Below, piece by piece: positions 49,919-58,597 of a stretch of 64,000 bases of DNA. The stretch's first letter is position 1. Each line of letters begins with the position of its first letter. The notes below the pieces were generated by a model, which ran no database searches, had not been told where the DNA came from, and saw only the letters and a program-made list of their open reading frames with translations. The position numbers were made by a program, and so were the translations under genes. The stretch is taken from positions 1 through 64,000 of the forward strand of contig JBEEFP010000038.1 in the NCBI GenBank assembly GCA_041166085.1. Direction: 5' to 3'. The DNA is from JBEEFP01 sp041166085. GTDB taxonomy: Bacteria; Actinomycetota; Acidimicrobiia; Acidimicrobiales; JAFATL01.

Positions 49919-51186
49919 CGCGCCGGCTCATCCCCTTCGCCATCGGGCTCGGGTTCATCCTCGCGGTGGCGGGCCTGTCGGGTGTGCCCGTGATCGCCAA
50001 CCCGCTGCGCCCGGCCGCCACCGAGATCACGGTGGAGTTCCCGCGCACCGTCGGCCTCTATCCGCAGTCGCGCGTCCTCGTGCAGGGCGTGCGGGCCGGC
50101 ACCGTGCAGCGCATCGAGCCGACGGCCGACCGCGTCCGCGTGCACCTCACCGTGCACGACGTGGCGCTGGCGCCCGACGCCGTCGCCACCGTTCGCCTGC
50201 GCTCATTGATCGGCGAGCGCTACGTCGAGCTCGGGCCCGTGTGGTCGGGCACCGGGCCGCGCCTGGAGAGCGGGACCGTCATCCCGCTGTCCAGGAGCCG
50301 GGTGCCGGCCGAGGTCAACGAGCTGTTCGACGAAGCGACGCGTGTCTCCGAGCAGGTCGACGCCGACGCCCTGCGGATGATGGTCAAGAACCTGGGTCAG
50401 GCCCTGGGCGGCAACTCGCAGGCGGTGGCGGGCGTGACCAGCGGCCTGTCGCAGGTGGGCCAGACGCTGTCGACCCGTTCGGCCGAGCTGGACCAGAGCC
50501 TGCACGCGCTGCAAGGCGTGGTCGGCACCTTGGCGTCGCGCGACGGCGAGGTCACGAGCATCCTGCGCTCGTCGACCGCGGTCTCGCAGTCGCTGCTCGC
50601 ACAGCAGGGCGCGCTGGACGCGGCCGTCGGGGGCCTCGACGACATGCTCGGTCGGCTGGCGTCGTTCACGGGCAACGAGAAGGACAAGATCGCGGCCGTC
50701 CTCGACTCACTGGACCGGGTGGGCCGCATCCTCGCCGACCACGAGAAGGGATGGCAGCAGATCGTCGATCTGGCGCCGTACTACGCCTATGGCTGGTACA
50801 ACGCCATCCACCACGACGGGAGCCGGTGGTGGCTGCTCGAACAGGCCCAGGGACTGTTCTTCGTGCCCTTTACCCACCCCATGAACGCGGCCGGCGGCCC
50901 CGGTTCGATCAACGACGACAACCGCGTGGTGCCGGCGGTCGACTACTCGTGCAGCCCGTTGCGACCGGCGGTGCCGTGGCAGGTCGACGCCACCCAGTAC
51001 ACCGGCGCCGGCCCGCTGCTGCCCGCCGGCACCATCGGCGACGGGTTCATCACCGTCAACAACGATCCGCACGGCGGCTACCACGCGCCCGGCTACCAGG
51101 GCGCAGAGCCCGAGCCCGACCAGAACGCGCCGGCGGGGAGCAAGTGCCCCGATCCGGGGTCCGCACCAGGGAAGCCGGACCAGTGA
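49915..51186 (+). CDS. mceD: Mce-family protein, fourth of six
   Basis: A 423-residue MCE protein: N-terminal helix (LIPFAIGLGFILAVAGLSGV), MCE domain at about 35-115 (TEITVEFPRTVGLYPQSRVL, VQGVRAGTVQRIEP, LIGERYVELGPVW), helical tunnel region to about 300 and a C-terminal soluble extension with two cysteines (CSPLRPAVPWQVDATQ ... SKCPDPG). The start GTG overlaps the third mce gene and its stop overlaps the fifth. Its C-terminal region is longer than in the neighbours. Confidence 0.9.
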   Translation: MTRRLIPFAIGLGFILAVAGLSGVPVIANPLRPAATEITVEFPRTVGLYPQSRVLVQGVRAGTVQRIEPTADRVRVHLTVHDVALAPDAVATVRLRSLIGERYVELGPVWSGTGPRLESGTVIPLSRSRVPAEVNELFDEATRVSEQVDADALRMMVKNLGQALGGNSQAVAGVTSGLSQVGQTLSTRSAELDQSLHALQGVVGTLASRDGEVTSILRSSTAVSQSLLAQQGALDAAVGGLDDMLGRLASFTGNEKDKIAAVLDSLDRVGRILADHEKGWQQIVDLAPYYAYGWYNAIHHDGSRWWLLEQAQGLFFVPFTHPMNAAGGPGSINDDNRVVPAVDYSCSPLRPAVPWQVDATQYTGAGPLLPAGTIGDGFITVNNDPHGGYHAPGYQGAEPEPDQNAPAGSKCPDPGSAPGKPDQ

Positions 51187-52379
51187 GCCCGGGCGGCGTC
51201 CGCAACATCCGCATCGGCGTGCTCGTCCTCGCGCTCGTGGCGGGCGTGGTGTGGTGGCGGGCCCACACTCCCCCTGCCCGACAGCACTTCGCGGCAGTGC
51301 TCTCCGACGCGTCGGAGCTGGTGCCGGACAACAGCGTGCGCATCCACGACGTGCAGGTCGGCCAGATCACCAAGGTCAGCCTCGACGGCCTGCACGCCAA
51401 GGTGGCGTTCAACGTCGACCGTGACGTGCACCTGCCGGCCGCCACCCGCGTCGAGCTGCGTCAGACCAGCCTGCTGGGCGAGGAGTACCTCGCGCTCGTC
51501 CCCAGCGGCGGCGGCCACCTGGCCGAGGGCTCGACCATTCCCATCGACCGCACCCGCCGCGTGCCCCAGCTCGAGCAGGTGGTCGGCCTGGGCGGGGAGC
51601 TCGTCAACCAGGTGACGGCCGACAGCCTGAACCGGGTGATCCATGCCTTCGACGACGCGGCGGGCGGCGACCCGCAGCGGGTGGCCCGCTTCCTCGACGC
51701 CATGGCCGGCGCGACCCATGCCTTCGCCGAGCACCGCGACGACCTGGGCGCCACCATCGACCGGGTCGAGCAGATGGCGGCGTCGCTCGCGCCCCACACC
51801 CAGGAGCTGGCCCGCTCCGTGGACCAGTTCGCCGCCGGTCTGCATGCCCTCGACCAGCACAAGGGCGAGCTGGCCGCCTTCGTCACCTCGGTCGACAAGC
51901 TGTCCACCAACGCGGCCGAGCTGGTGACGACCAACGAGGCCAAGCTCAGCGCCGCCGGAGCCCAGGCCAAGAGCCTCCTCACCGAGATCGACACCAACCT
52001 TCCCGACTTCGAGAAGGCGGTGCAGGCCCTCCCCGACTTCAACAACGGATGGAGCTGCACGGTGCAGGGCAACTTCATCCAATGGCTGGCCGCCGCGTAC
52101 AACGAGGTGGCGCGCGTCGACACGGGCAGCGGCCACTGCACACCCGAGCAAGGCCCGCGCGGCCGCGAGGAGTCGGGGCAGGTGCAGGTGAACAACGTGC
52201 CCAGGCAGAGCATCGACGACCCCGCCCACACGGGTGACATCGATCTGGGCGCGGGCTCGGCCAACGGCAACCGGGTCGACAACAACGGCCGGCCGCAGCA
52301 GCAGAGCAGCAGCAGCAGCAGCAGCGCCTCGTCGGGGCCGCGCGGGCTGCGCTCGTTCATGTGGTGGGGGCTGGCGTGA
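51183..52379 (+). CDS. mceE: Mce-family protein, fifth of six
   Basis: A 398-residue MCE protein: N-terminal helix (NIRIGVLVLALVAGVVWWRA), MCE domain at about 35-110 (ARQHFAAVLSDASELVPDNS, VRIHDVQVGQITKVS, LLGEEYLALVPS), helical region to 290 and a polar tail with QQQ and a run of eight serines. In mycobacterial operons the fifth protein is a lipoprotein, but no lipobox cysteine is present here. The serine run (52295-52326, CAG/AGC repeats) could vary in length. It overlaps the next gene by GTGA. Confidence 0.9.
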   Translation: MSPGGVRNIRIGVLVLALVAGVVWWRAHTPPARQHFAAVLSDASELVPDNSVRIHDVQVGQITKVSLDGLHAKVAFNVDRDVHLPAATRVELRQTSLLGEEYLALVPSGGGHLAEGSTIPIDRTRRVPQLEQVVGLGGELVNQVTADSLNRVIHAFDDAAGGDPQRVARFLDAMAGATHAFAEHRDDLGATIDRVEQMAASLAPHTQELARSVDQFAAGLHALDQHKGELAAFVTSVDKLSTNAAELVTTNEAKLSAAGAQAKSLLTEIDTNLPDFEKAVQALPDFNNGWSCTVQGNFIQWLAAAYNEVARVDTGSGHCTPEQGPRGREESGQVQVNNVPRQSIDDPAHTGDIDLGAGSANGNRVDNNGRPQQQSSSSSSSASSGPRGLRSFMWWGLA

Positions 52380-53563
52380 AGCTCACCATGCGCCAGGTCG
52401 CCAACCTGGTCCTCGTCGCCGTGGTCTCGGTCGTGGCCCTGGCCTGGGCGTCGGTCGGCCTGGCAGGGGTGCGCTTCGACAAGGCCAAGACCATGCGCGT
52501 GCAGCTGGCCCAGTCGGGCGGGGCGCTGCCCGGCGCCGAGGTGACGTACCTGGGCGTCCCGATCGGCAAGGTGAGCTCGACCCACCTGATCGACAACGCG
52601 GTGGAGCTCGCACTGTCGGTGCGCCCCAAGGGCCCGATGGCCAAGGAGCTGCGGGCCGACGTCCGCCAGAAGAGCTCGTTGGGCGAGCCCTATGTCGACC
52701 TCTCCCCGGTTGATCCCCACGCAACCACGACCGCCGATCCGGACGGCGCCCTGATCCCTGCCGCCCGCACCAGCACGCCGCGGCCGCTCTACGAGCTGCT
52801 GGGCCAGGCCGACAAGGTGCTGGGCAAGATCGACCCCGCCGACCTCGGCGCCATGGCCGACGGCCTGTCCGGGGTCGTGGGCCACGAGGACGACCTGCAC
52901 ACCCTGCTCACGTCGTGGGCCGACGTGGGCCAGGTGCTGGCTGCGCGCAAGGACGAGCTGGGTGCGCTGCTCTCGGACTCGGCCACCCTCACGACGGCCC
53001 TCGACGCGTCACGCGCGGACATGGCGAGCGCCATCTCCGGATACGCGCGCGTCGGCGAGGTCCTCGACCGTCACACCGCCGACCTCGAACGCATCCTCAC
53101 CAACGGGGCCGCGCTCGGCACCACCGGGTCCGACCTCCTGTCCAACTCGAAGGACGACCTCGACGGGGTGCTCAGCGGCCTCGACACGACCTTCCACACG
53201 CTGGCCAGCCGGCCCCAGAAGATGTTCGAGACGATCTACTGGTTCCCGCGCTTCGGCCAACGCCTGGGCTACACCCTCGAGGGCGACACCATGAACATCG
53301 GGCTCGGTGGTGGGTTCCCGCTCGAGCCGGGGTACCAGCCCCGCTTCGGCGTCCCCGTCTACGGCGAGGGCCTGCGCCTCGACCGCATCTTCGTGCCCAC
53401 CATCGCCCAACGCATCGACATCGACATGGGCCGGACCCAGCAGGGCCGCACCATCGCCCTCGTCAGCCCGGACGAAGCCCGCTACGCGAGCGAGTCGACC
53501 GCCCACCTGCTCGAGATCATCCACAAGAAGGAGGCCGAGCTGGACCGAGGGGGTCCGGGCTGA
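52376..53563 (+). CDS. mceF: Mce-family protein, sixth of six
   Basis: A 395-residue MCE protein: N-terminal helix (QVANLVLVAVVSVVALAWAS), MCE domain at about 35-110 (KTMRVQLAQSGGALPGAEVT, YLGVPIGKVSSTH, SSLGEPYVDLSPV) and a helical region (TALDASRADMASAISGYARV). The C-terminal part, YPRFGVPVYGEGLRLDRIFV-like in layout, is the conserved MceF end. Its stop is six bases from the stop of the convergent Mce-associated gene. It closes the operon. Confidence 0.9.
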   Translation: MKLTMRQVANLVLVAVVSVVALAWASVGLAGVRFDKAKTMRVQLAQSGGALPGAEVTYLGVPIGKVSSTHLIDNAVELALSVRPKGPMAKELRADVRQKSSLGEPYVDLSPVDPHATTTADPDGALIPAARTSTPRPLYELLGQADKVLGKIDPADLGAMADGLSGVVGHEDDLHTLLTSWADVGQVLAARKDELGALLSDSATLTTALDASRADMASAISGYARVGEVLDRHTADLERILTNGAALGTTGSDLLSNSKDDLDGVLSGLDTTFHTLASRPQKMFETIYWFPRFGQRLGYTLEGDTMNIGLGGGFPLEPGYQPRFGVPVYGEGLRLDRIFVPTIAQRIDIDMGRTQQGRTIALVSPDEARYASESTAHLLEIIHKKEAELDRGGPG

Positions 53564-53569
53564 GTCTCG

Positions 53570-54064
53570 CTACAACACCTCAACCTTCGTCACCCTGCTG
53601 GCCTTCTGATCGACGGTGACGAGCAGACCCACCCGGATAACCTGCGGCTGCTGCTTCCCACCCTCAGAGGTGACCTGTTGATCGACGACGACGAGGAAGG
53701 TGGCCAGCCCTCCGGCGACCCGCTGGGCGCGGGGGCCGGCGACGATCCGCCCGGTGCTGACGGTGTTGTTGGCGGCGATGCGCTGGGCGAAGTCGGCACC
53801 CATGGCGGTGCGGAACTCCTTCTCGAACCCGGGCGACCCGAGAGCGAGGACCCGGGCGATGTCGGCATCGAGCCGCTTGTGGTCGAACGAGGTGACAGCG
53901 ACCGCGAAGCGCCGAGTCAGACCGACGGCGGCGGGGCTGGGTCGGGGCTCGGAACCGCCCCCGCCGAAGAGGTCGAGCTGCGTCGCCTCGAAGACGACGA
54001 GCGCGCCGAGCAGGACGACGAGGACGACCGGGGTCCAGCGGCTCCGCCGGAGGCTGCCGAGCAC
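53570..54064 (-). CDS. Mce-associated membrane protein
   Basis: A 164-residue single-pass protein: a basic start (VLGSLRRSRWTPVVLVVLLG), one membrane helix and an outside domain (LTRRFAVAVTSFDHKRLDAD, ARVLALGSPGFEKEF, VAGGLATFLVVVDQQVTSEG). This is the NTF2-like fold of Mce-associated proteins that stabilise the importer. GTG at 54064 was chosen because TACGCT lies six bases upstream. It is encoded opposite to the mce operon and ends next to it. A second gene of the same family is divergent from it. Confidence 0.8.
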   Translation of the reverse strand: MLGSLRRSRWTPVVLVVLLGALVVFEATQLDLFGGGGSEPRPSPAAVGLTRRFAVAVTSFDHKRLDADIARVLALGSPGFEKEFRTAMGADFAQRIAANNTVSTGRIVAGPRAQRVAGGLATFLVVVDQQVTSEGGKQQPQVIRVGLLVTVDQKASRVTKVEVL

Positions 54065-54094
54065 CAGCGGAGCGTAGTCCGGGCCTGGTGGGCG

Positions 54095-54547
54095 GTGGCC
54101 GCAGTGCTGGCCGTGCTGGCGGCGGTGGGCGGCATCGTGGTGCTGCTTCGTGGTGGCGACGGTGGCGGCCGCAAGGCCGAGGTCACCTCGCAGGCTGAGC
54201 GCTTCGCCCTCGCCCTGTCGTCCTACGACTACCGGCACATCACCACCGACCTGGCCCACGTGCGGGCCATGGGCGTCGGCAACTTCCGCTACCAGTACGA
54301 GCAGGTTCTCGGGGGCGACTCGTTCCGCAAGGCGCTGGCCGACAACCAGGCCGTCGCCACCGCCAAGGTCCTGAAGGGCCCGTACGTCGCGTCGCTGAGC
54401 GATTCGGATGCGCGCACGTTCACCGTGTTGGAACAGTCACTCCGGGGAAAGGGACAAGCGCAACCGCAGACGCGGCGAGTGCGAGTCGAGAGCATTCTCG
54501 TCCGCACCGTCGACGGATGGCGGATCGACTGGGTCGAGATCACCTAG
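54095..54547 (+). CDS. Mce-associated membrane protein, second copy
   Basis: A protein of at least 150 residues with an N-terminal helix (VAAVLAVLAAVGGIVVLLRG) and an outside domain that parallels its neighbour: AERFALALSSYDYRHITTDL, RAMGVGNFRYQYEQ and RTFTVLEQSLRGKGQAQPQT. The two share the ALxSYD/AVTSFD motif and similar length. GTG at 54095 is the nearest start; the frame stays open upstream over the opposite gene, so an acidic longer N-terminus cannot be excluded. It is followed after 15 bases by an anti-sigma factor. Confidence 0.75.
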   Translation: MAAVLAVLAAVGGIVVLLRGGDGGGRKAEVTSQAERFALALSSYDYRHITTDLAHVRAMGVGNFRYQYEQVLGGDSFRKALADNQAVATAKVLKGPYVASLSDSDARTFTVLEQSLRGKGQAQPQTRRVRVESILVRTVDGWRIDWVEIT

Positions 54548-54562
54548 GAGAGCGACGGAGCG

Positions 54563-55000
54563 GTGGACATCACACTCGCGATGAACATCCCGAGGGACTC
54601 GTCGACGCTCCCGCTCGTCCGCCACCTCGCCAAATACTCGCTCGGTGAGATCGGCGTCTCACGCCAGTGCATCGGTGACGTGGAGGTCGCCCTCACCGAG
54701 GCGTGCGCCAACGTCGTCGAGCACACCACGGCCGAGGACGAGTACTCGGTCGCGATCGAGATCACCGACCACACCTGCGAGATCCGCGTCATCGACACCG
54801 GCCACGGCTTCGACTTCGAGACGATCGGTCGCAACGACGCCGACTCGGGCGCCGAGGGCGGCCGCGGCATCCAGCTCATGCGCGCCCTCGTCGACCGGAT
54901 CAAGTTCACGTCGGAGCCCGAGTCGGGCACCATCGTCCACCTCGTGAAGGAGCTGGAGTTCGACCGGGCCAAGCCCTTCGTGAAGCGGCCCGAGACCTAG
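54563..55000 (+). CDS. RsbW-like anti-sigma factor / serine kinase
   Basis: A 145-residue GHKL ATPase of the anti-sigma regulatory family. The N-box is EVALTEACANVVEHT near residue 43, the G1 box VIDTGHGFDFE near 78, and the G2 box GGRGIQLMRALVDRI near 100. Such proteins phosphorylate an anti-anti-sigma partner or bind a sigma factor. No partner gene is adjacent in the window. GTG at 54563 has GGAG two bases upstream, closer than usual. The stop overlaps the convergent P450 stop. Confidence 0.85.
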   Translation: MDITLAMNIPRDSSTLPLVRHLAKYSLGEIGVSRQCIGDVEVALTEACANVVEHTTAEDEYSVAIEITDHTCEIRVIDTGHGFDFETIGRNDADSGAEGGRGIQLMRALVDRIKFTSEPESGTIVHLVKELEFDRAKPFVKRPET

Positions 55001-56220
55001 CCGAAGACGACAGGCAGGCGCTGCGGGGTCCGGAAGGTCATCCCGGTGATCTCGACGTCCGCCGCCTCTGGGTCGAGGCGCAGGTTGGGCAGGCGGTCGA
55101 AGACCTTCTCGAGGACGACCCTGGTCTCCATGCGCGCCAGGTGCTGGCCCAGACACATGTGGGGGCCGAAACCGAACGCCATGTGCTGCTGCTGCTTGCG
55201 CAGGATGGCGAGGTCCTCGGAGTCCTCCCATCGATTGTCGTCGTGATTGGCCGAGCCGAGGTTCACGATGATCACGGAGTCCTTGGCGACGGGCACGCCG
55301 CACACGGTGGTGTCCTCGACGGCCGTGCGCATGATGGTGAGCAGCGGCGGCTCCCAGCGCAGGCCCTCCTCGATCGCCTTGGGCAGGAGGGAGCGGTCGT
55401 CGCGGAGGGCCGCGAGCTGTTCGGGGTTCTTCATCAGCCCGTAGAGCAAGTTCGACGACGAGCGGTAGGTGGTCTCGGCGCCTGCGGGCAGCAGGAGCCG
55501 GCAGAAGGCGATGATCTCGTCGTCGGTGAGCGACTGGCCGTCCATCTCCGCCTTGATCAGCACGCTGACGAAGTCGTCGCCCAGATGGGCCCGCCGGTAC
55601 TCGATCTTCTCGCGCAGGTAGTCGCCGAGCGCCTTCGACGCCCGCATCGACTTCTCCATGTCGAAGCCGATGCTGATGAGCTCGACCGTCCACACGTGGA
55701 ACTGGTCGATGTCCTCCTTCGGGAGGCCGAGCAGCCCGGCGATGACGTTGACAGGGAACGGGAACGTGAGCTCGCGGATGAGCTCGGCCCGGCCCCGATC
55801 GACGAAGCTGTCGATGCACTCGTCGATCACCGGCCCGACCAGGTCGGACTCCCACCGCTCCATGGCCTTCTTGGAGAAGGCTTGCATCATGAGCGAGCGG
55901 TAGCGGTGATGCTCGGGCTCGTCCATCTCCAGGATGGTGTGGCCCATGACGAGGCCCATGAAGCCGGCGTAGATCTGTGAGGAGAAGCGCTCGCCGTCCT
56001 TGAGGATCTCGAGCACCGCGTCATAGGTGCAGGCGGTGTAGATGGGTGGGGCGTCCTCGGGCATGTCGTCGACCTCGAACCCGAACATCTTGCGCAGGTC
56101 GACGGGCTGCACCGGCGCCTCGCACCGCATCTCGGTGAAGGTGGGATAGGGGTTCTGGATGCGCCCCATCCCCATGTTGCGGTTGAACTCCTCGAAGGCG
56201 TCACTGACCACGTCGGTCAT
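54997..56220 (-). CDS. Cytochrome P450
   Basis: A 407-residue bacterial class P450. The I-helix has AGAETTYRSSSNLLYG near residue 250, and the haem-binding loop is FGFGPHMCLGQHLARMETRV with the axial Cys near 355. The start ATG has GGGAGGA seven bases upstream; the frame upstream is not P450-like. The protein resembles steroid/terpenoid hydroxylases of actinobacteria (CYP125/142-like size), but family assignment needs an alignment. No ferredoxin gene is adjacent. Operator site D lies between it and the divergent protease gene. Confidence 0.9.
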   Translation of the reverse strand: MTDVVSDAFEEFNRNMGMGRIQNPYPTFTEMRCEAPVQPVDLRKMFGFEVDDMPEDAPPIYTACTYDAVLEILKDGERFSSQIYAGFMGLVMGHTILEMDEPEHHRYRSLMMQAFSKKAMERWESDLVGPVIDECIDSFVDRGRAELIRELTFPFPVNVIAGLLGLPKEDIDQFHVWTVELISIGFDMEKSMRASKALGDYLREKIEYRRAHLGDDFVSVLIKAEMDGQSLTDDEIIAFCRLLLPAGAETTYRSSSNLLYGLMKNPEQLAALRDDRSLLPKAIEEGLRWEPPLLTIMRTAVEDTTVCGVPVAKDSVIIVNLGSANHDDNRWEDSEDLAILRKQQQHMAFGFGPHMCLGQHLARMETRVVLEKVFDRLPNLRLDPEAADVEITGMTFRTPQRLPVVFG

Positions 56221-56246
56221 CGCTCGTCCTCCCGGAGGGCCCGCTT

Positions 56247-56267
56247 CTGACTCATAGTCAGATACTA
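56247..56267 (-). promoter_or_regulatory. Divergent promoter with CTGAC-N5-GTCAG operator (site D)
   Basis: On the minus strand TAGTAT (56267-56262) is immediately followed by CTGACTATGAGTCAG (56261-56247), then the P450 ribosome site. On the plus strand GATACT (56261-56266) or TAACGT (56266-56271) can serve the protease gene, whose GTG start is at 56279. The palindrome therefore sits where one repressor could block both directions. Confidence 0.6.
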
Positions 56268-56278
56268 ACGTTCCCTTC

Positions 56279-58291
56279 GTGGGTCCCACTTCCCTGCTCC
56301 GTCGCGCCGCGCTCGTGCTCGCCGTCCTGGCCCCGCTGGGCGCCGGCGCGCTGCCCGCCTCGGCGGCGGACGGGGCATCCGGCGTCATCGTGACCTTCGT
56401 CGACAGCGCCCACCGCACCGACCTCCTGCACCGGCTCCCGTCGTCCCGCCACCTGGTCGGTCCTCGGGCCGCGGCGGCCTCGCTTCCGGCCGGCGAGGCC
56501 AACGCGCTGCGGGCCCAACCGGGCGTGCTTCGGGTGGAGCCTGACGTCGCCTTCCACGCCATGCGCACCGTGAACGACACGTGCGTCACCCTCAACTGCG
56601 CGGGCGTCCAGGAGTGGGCCGTCGCCAAGGTCAACGCCCCGACCGCCTGGGACTACAGCCTGGGCTCTGGCGTCACCATCGGCGTCCTCGACAGCGGCGT
56701 CGTCGGCACCCACCCCGACCTGGCAGGCAAGCTGGTCGCGCCCGAGCTCGACGACACGTCGACAGCCAGCGGTGACGGCGACCACGGGACGTCGGTCGCT
56801 GGATACGCGGCGGCCAACACCAACAACGTGGAAGGCATCGCCGGCTTCGGTTGGGACAGCCGCATCCTCGCCATCAAGGTGCTCGACGCGGACGGGAACG
56901 GCCTGGCGTCGTGGGTGTCCAAGGGCATCTACGACGCAACCGACCGCGGCGCCAAGGTCATCAACCTGTCCCTCGGATCGGACCAGGACTCACAAGCCGT
57001 GCGCGACGCCGTGACGTACGCCTTCAACCACGGCGTCGTGGTGGTGGCCTCCGTCGGCAACGACGGCGGCACCGGGCAGGTGTACCCGGCCAGCATCCCC
57101 GGCGTCATCGGCGTGGGCGCCAGCACGCCGTCGGACGCCCTCGCGACGTTCTCCAACCGGGGGCCGGGCCTGGATGTGTCCGCGCCGGGCCAGAGCCTTC
57201 CCGCGCCGGTGCCGCCGAACGCGTACGCCAACGTGAGCGGCACCTCGTTCTCGGCGCCGATCGTCTCCGGCGTCGCCGCGCTGCTCCTCTCCCAGGGCGT
57301 GGAGCCGGCCAGCGGCATCCAGGCCCGACTGCAGGAAACGGGCGTCGCGCTGAGCGGCGGCAACGGGGTGCGGATCGATGCGGGCGCCGCCCTCGCCGTG
57401 CTCCGGGCCTACCCCGGCTTCGGCGGGGGGACGCGCATCGCCACCGGTGACCTCACCGCCGACGGCGGCGCCGAGATCGTGACCGGCGCGGCCGCAGGCG
57501 GCGGACCGCACGTGCGGGTGCTGACCGCCGCGCCGGGCTACGCCGAGCGGTCGTCGTTCTTCGCCTACGACGCCGGCTTCGGGGGTGGCGTCGACGTCGC
57601 GACCGGCAACGTCGACGGCACGGGCCGGCCCGAGATCATCACGGGAGCGGGGCCCGGCGGCGGGCCCCACGTGCGCATCTTCTCGGCCGCCGGCAGTCCG
57701 ATGGGACCGGGATTCTTTGCCTACGGCAGCGGATTCCGGGGCGGGGTGTCAGTTGCGTCCGGCGACCTGGACGGAGACGGGACCGACGAGATCGTCACTG
57801 GCGCAGGCCCCGGAGGCGGGCCCCACGTCCGGATCTTCAGCGCCAATGGTGCACCGATCGGCCCGGGGTTCTTCGCGTACGACGCGGGATTCCGGGGCGG
57901 CGTCGACGTGGCCGTCGGAGACGTCGATGGCGACGGCAAGGACGAGATCATCACGGGGGCCGGTCCGGGCGGCGGTCCTCACGTGCGCCTGTGGCGAGGC
58001 AACGGCGCCTCCATGGGCCCCGGCTTCTTTGCCTACAGCGCGGCGTTCCCGGGCGGCGTGCGGGTCTCGTCACTGGCGGGCTCGTCCGGCGCGGCCCGCA
58101 TCCTCACCGGCCCCGGCAGCGGCGGCGGCCCGCACGTGCGGCTGTTCAACATCAACGGCGCGGTGCTGGCCGAGCGCTTCGGGTTCAACCCCGCCTTCAC
58201 CGGCGGCGTCGACGTCGCCCTCGGCCCCGCCGGTCCGCTGGTCGGTCAGCTGTCCGGCGACACCTTGGTGCGCACGCTGCTCGGTTCCTAG
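56279..58291 (+). CDS. Secreted subtilisin-like protease with FG-GAP-like repeats
   Basis: A 670-residue exported S8 protease. Signal peptide (LLRRAALVLAVLAPLGAGAL, ASA site near 30), inhibitor-like propeptide to about 90, then the catalytic domain: Asp in IGVLDSGVVGTHPDL near 138, His in GDHGTSVAGYAA near 168 and Ser in VSGTSFSAPIVSG near 323. Residues 380-665 form five or six units of about 50 residues (GPGFFAYDAGFRGGVDVAVG, DVDGDGKDEIITGAGPGGGP), a beta-propeller-like repeat with calcium-binding DxDGDG loops. It probably works outside the cell or on the wall. Shares operator site D with the P450. Confidence 0.9.
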   Translation: MGPTSLLRRAALVLAVLAPLGAGALPASAADGASGVIVTFVDSAHRTDLLHRLPSSRHLVGPRAAAASLPAGEANALRAQPGVLRVEPDVAFHAMRTVNDTCVTLNCAGVQEWAVAKVNAPTAWDYSLGSGVTIGVLDSGVVGTHPDLAGKLVAPELDDTSTASGDGDHGTSVAGYAAANTNNVEGIAGFGWDSRILAIKVLDADGNGLASWVSKGIYDATDRGAKVINLSLGSDQDSQAVRDAVTYAFNHGVVVVASVGNDGGTGQVYPASIPGVIGVGASTPSDALATFSNRGPGLDVSAPGQSLPAPVPPNAYANVSGTSFSAPIVSGVAALLLSQGVEPASGIQARLQETGVALSGGNGVRIDAGAALAVLRAYPGFGGGTRIATGDLTADGGAEIVTGAAAGGGPHVRVLTAAPGYAERSSFFAYDAGFGGGVDVATGNVDGTGRPEIITGAGPGGGPHVRIFSAAGSPMGPGFFAYGSGFRGGVSVASGDLDGDGTDEIVTGAGPGGGPHVRIFSANGAPIGPGFFAYDAGFRGGVDVAVGDVDGDGKDEIITGAGPGGGPHVRLWRGNGASMGPGFFAYSAAFPGGVRVSSLAGSSGAARILTGPGSGGGPHVRLFNINGAVLAERFGFNPAFTGGVDVALGPAGPLVGQLSGDTLVRTLLGS

Positions 58292-58297
58292 CTCGGC

Positions 58298-58597
58298 CTA
58301 GCGGTAACCGCCCACGACGATCGCTCCTGTCGCGACCGGCGGGACGTCGCACCGGTCGCCCACCTTCGCCACGAATGCCTGGAAGGCAGCGATGTCCTGC
58401 AGCGAGTCCGGCGACTCCACGCCGTCGTGCTCGATCACGATGTGGATGAAGCTCACGCCGTCGTCGAGCCGGAACACCTTGTACGTGAATCCCTCGGGCT
58501 GGCGCTCCTCCAGCTCGGTGAACACCGCCTCCACGAGCCGTTGGTTCTCGTCCGCCCGCTCCGGCTTGGCCTGGTACCGCACCACGATGGTCTTCAC
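58298..58597 (-). CDS. Small alpha/beta-barrel (ABM-like) protein
   Basis: A 99-residue protein (MKTIVVRYQAKPERADENQR) with the beta-alpha-beta pattern and central VSFIHIVIEHDG strand of dimeric alpha-beta-barrel proteins, and a FQAFVAKVGDRC helix. No catalytic residue set can be named. The start is a GTG one base after the VOC stop, so it is translated from the same message. Similar fold to the gene at 16356, with little sequence likeness. Confidence 0.7.
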   Translation of the reverse strand: MKTIVVRYQAKPERADENQRLVEAVFTELEERQPEGFTYKVFRLDDGVSFIHIVIEHDGVESPDSLQDIAAFQAFVAKVGDRCDVPPVATGAIVVGGYR

